A stretch of DNA of 5,963 nucleotides from Acidobacteriota bacterium. Lineage in GTDB: Bacteria > Acidobacteriota > Vicinamibacteria > Marinacidobacterales > SMYC01. The position numbers were made by a program, and so were the translations under genes. The DNA lies in NCBI GenBank assembly GCA_029263435.1, contig JAJCXL010000034.1, positions 1 to 5,963 of the forward strand, read 5' to 3'. Positions 5,270-5,963 of this stretch are shown here, piece by piece (the stretch's first letter is position 1; every line of letters starts with the position of its first letter). The notes below the pieces were generated by a model, which was given only the letters and a program-made list of their open reading frames with translations, had not been told where the DNA came from and did not search any database.

Positions 5270-5963
5270 ATGACGAAGACAACGACCGGAGAGAGCTGGC
5301 GCATCGCGGTGATTCCAGGCGACGGGATCGGAACAGAAGTGATTCCTGAAGGATTGCGCGCGTTGGAGGCAGCCGGGACGAAGTTCGGCCTGAGCTTCCA
5401 CTGGACCGAGCTGGATTGGTCCTGCGAGACCTACCTTCGCACCGGCCGGATGATGCCCGAAGATGCGATCGAGCAGCTCGAGGCGTTCGACGCCATCTAT
5501 CTCGGTGCCGTCGGCTATCCCAACGTCCCCGACCACGTCTCGCTTTGGGGGCTCCTCATCCCCATTCGGCGCGCCTTCGACCAATACGTCAATCTCAGAC
5601 CGGTCCGACTATTCGAGGGAGTACCGTGCCCCCTCGTCGGCAAGAAGCACGGAGACATCGACTTTTATGTCGTCCGAGAGAACGTCGAAGGCGAGTACTC
5701 CGCCATCGGCGGTATCCAATACGAAGGCACCGACGACGAAGTCGTCATCCAGCAAAATATCTTCACTCGCAAAGGGACTGACCGCATACTGCGCTACGCT
5801 TTCGAGCTCGCTCGGTCGCGAGAGAAGAAGCATCTCACCTCTGCGACGAAGTCCAACGGCATCGTCCACTCCATGCCGTATTGGGACTCGAGGTTTCGGA
5901 ACATGGCCGAGCATTACCCCGACATCACCGTCGACCAGTTCCACATCGACATCCTCACCGCCC
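5270..5963 (+). CDS. dmlA: D-malate/tartrate dehydrogenase (decarboxylating), C-terminus cut by window edge
   Basis: 231 residues of an enzyme that normally has about 360. It belongs to the isocitrate/isopropylmalate dehydrogenase superfamily, beta-decarboxylating NAD-dependent enzymes of the cytosol. The DmlA/TtuC branch is indicated by SCETYLRTGRMMPED (51-65), GAVGYPNVPDHVSLWGLL (79-96), FDQYVNLRPVRLFEGVPCPL (103-122), DIDFYVVRENVEGEYS (129-144), FTRKGTDRILRYAFELA (155-171), LTSATKSNGI (179-188) and HIDILTA at the edge. LeuB enzymes lack SLWGLL and the tandem motifs. By family alignment the substrate and catalytic residues R100, R110, R136, Y143, K184 and D227 are all present; the later Asp ligands lie outside the window. 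PGDGIG (16-21) starts the nucleotide-binding domain. The reaction is D-malate to pyruvate plus CO2, with tartrate-type diacids as alternatives. The ATG has no clear Shine-Dalgarno but lies just after a TATTAT, suggesting a leaderless transcript. ttuC is the alternative name; substrate preference cannot be read from sequence. Confidence 0.93.
   Translation, partial: MTKTTTGESWRIAVIPGDGIGTEVIPEGLRALEAAGTKFGLSFHWTELDWSCETYLRTGRMMPEDAIEQLEAFDAIYLGAVGYPNVPDHVSLWGLLIPIRRAFDQYVNLRPVRLFEGVPCPLVGKKHGDIDFYVVRENVEGEYSAIGGIQYEGTDDEVVIQQNIFTRKGTDRILRYAFELARSREKKHLTSATKSNGIVHSMPYWDSRFRNMAEHYPDITVDQFHIDILTA

Noticed and set aside
4895..5584. Minus-strand open frame of 229 codons spanning the DUF1028/dehydrogenase gap
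   Set aside because: It would overlap the start of two strong divergent genes and the promoter gap, and its product shows no domain.
1..5963. tRNA, rRNA, CRISPR, insertion sequence or phage signals
   Set aside because: No repeat arrays, transposase motifs, terminal inverted repeats or tRNA-like cloverleaf sequence were seen; the window is explained by protein genes and short gaps.

Overview
The window is GC-rich, densely coded bacterial chromosomal DNA with G/C-biased third codon positions. Signal peptides are frequent. The gene content (S9 peptidase, secreted amidase, TPR/PEGA protein, secreted creatininase-like protein, secreted DUF1028 protein) fits a Gram-negative heterotroph of the Acidobacteriota/Gemmatimonadota type. 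That placement is an inference from gene style; no marker gene is present. No RNA gene, mobile element, CRISPR array or stretch of more than 300 bases without a gene was seen.

Layout. A minus-strand run reads leftwards from 2867: a TPR/PEGA envelope protein (1845-2867, TTG start), a secreted amidase-signature hydrolase (215-1834, GTG start, 10 bp downstream), and the first 58 residues of a secreted S9-type peptidase that leaves the window at base 1 (39 bp further). The tight spacing suggests one operon. Divergent from it, across 138 bp, is a secreted creatininase-family protein (3006-3902, +) with an unusual metal-site motif. It converges on a 108-residue hypothetical protein (3930-4256, -). 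Upstream of that, on the same strand, is a secreted DUF1028 protein (4351-5226, -) of the probable Ntn-hydrolase class. Divergent from DUF1028, across only 43 bp, is a D-malate/tartrate dehydrogenase of the DmlA/TtuC type (5270-5963, +), cut by the right edge after 231 residues.

How the genes may work together. Five of the seven genes carry N-terminal signal peptides. Four of these belong to hydrolase families that act on C-N or peptide bonds and have unrelated folds: amidase signature, S9, creatininase and Ntn-like DUF1028. The simplest reading is a neighbourhood for extracytoplasmic breakdown of amides or peptides, with a PEGA/TPR protein as an envelope component and a cytosolic 2-hydroxyacid dehydrogenase next to it. 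A shared pathway is inference; no substrate can be read from the sequence. The most notable points are the predicted exposure of a catalytic-type Thr by signal peptidase in the DUF1028 protein, the altered metal ligands of the creatininase homologue, and a probable leaderless start of the dehydrogenase gene.
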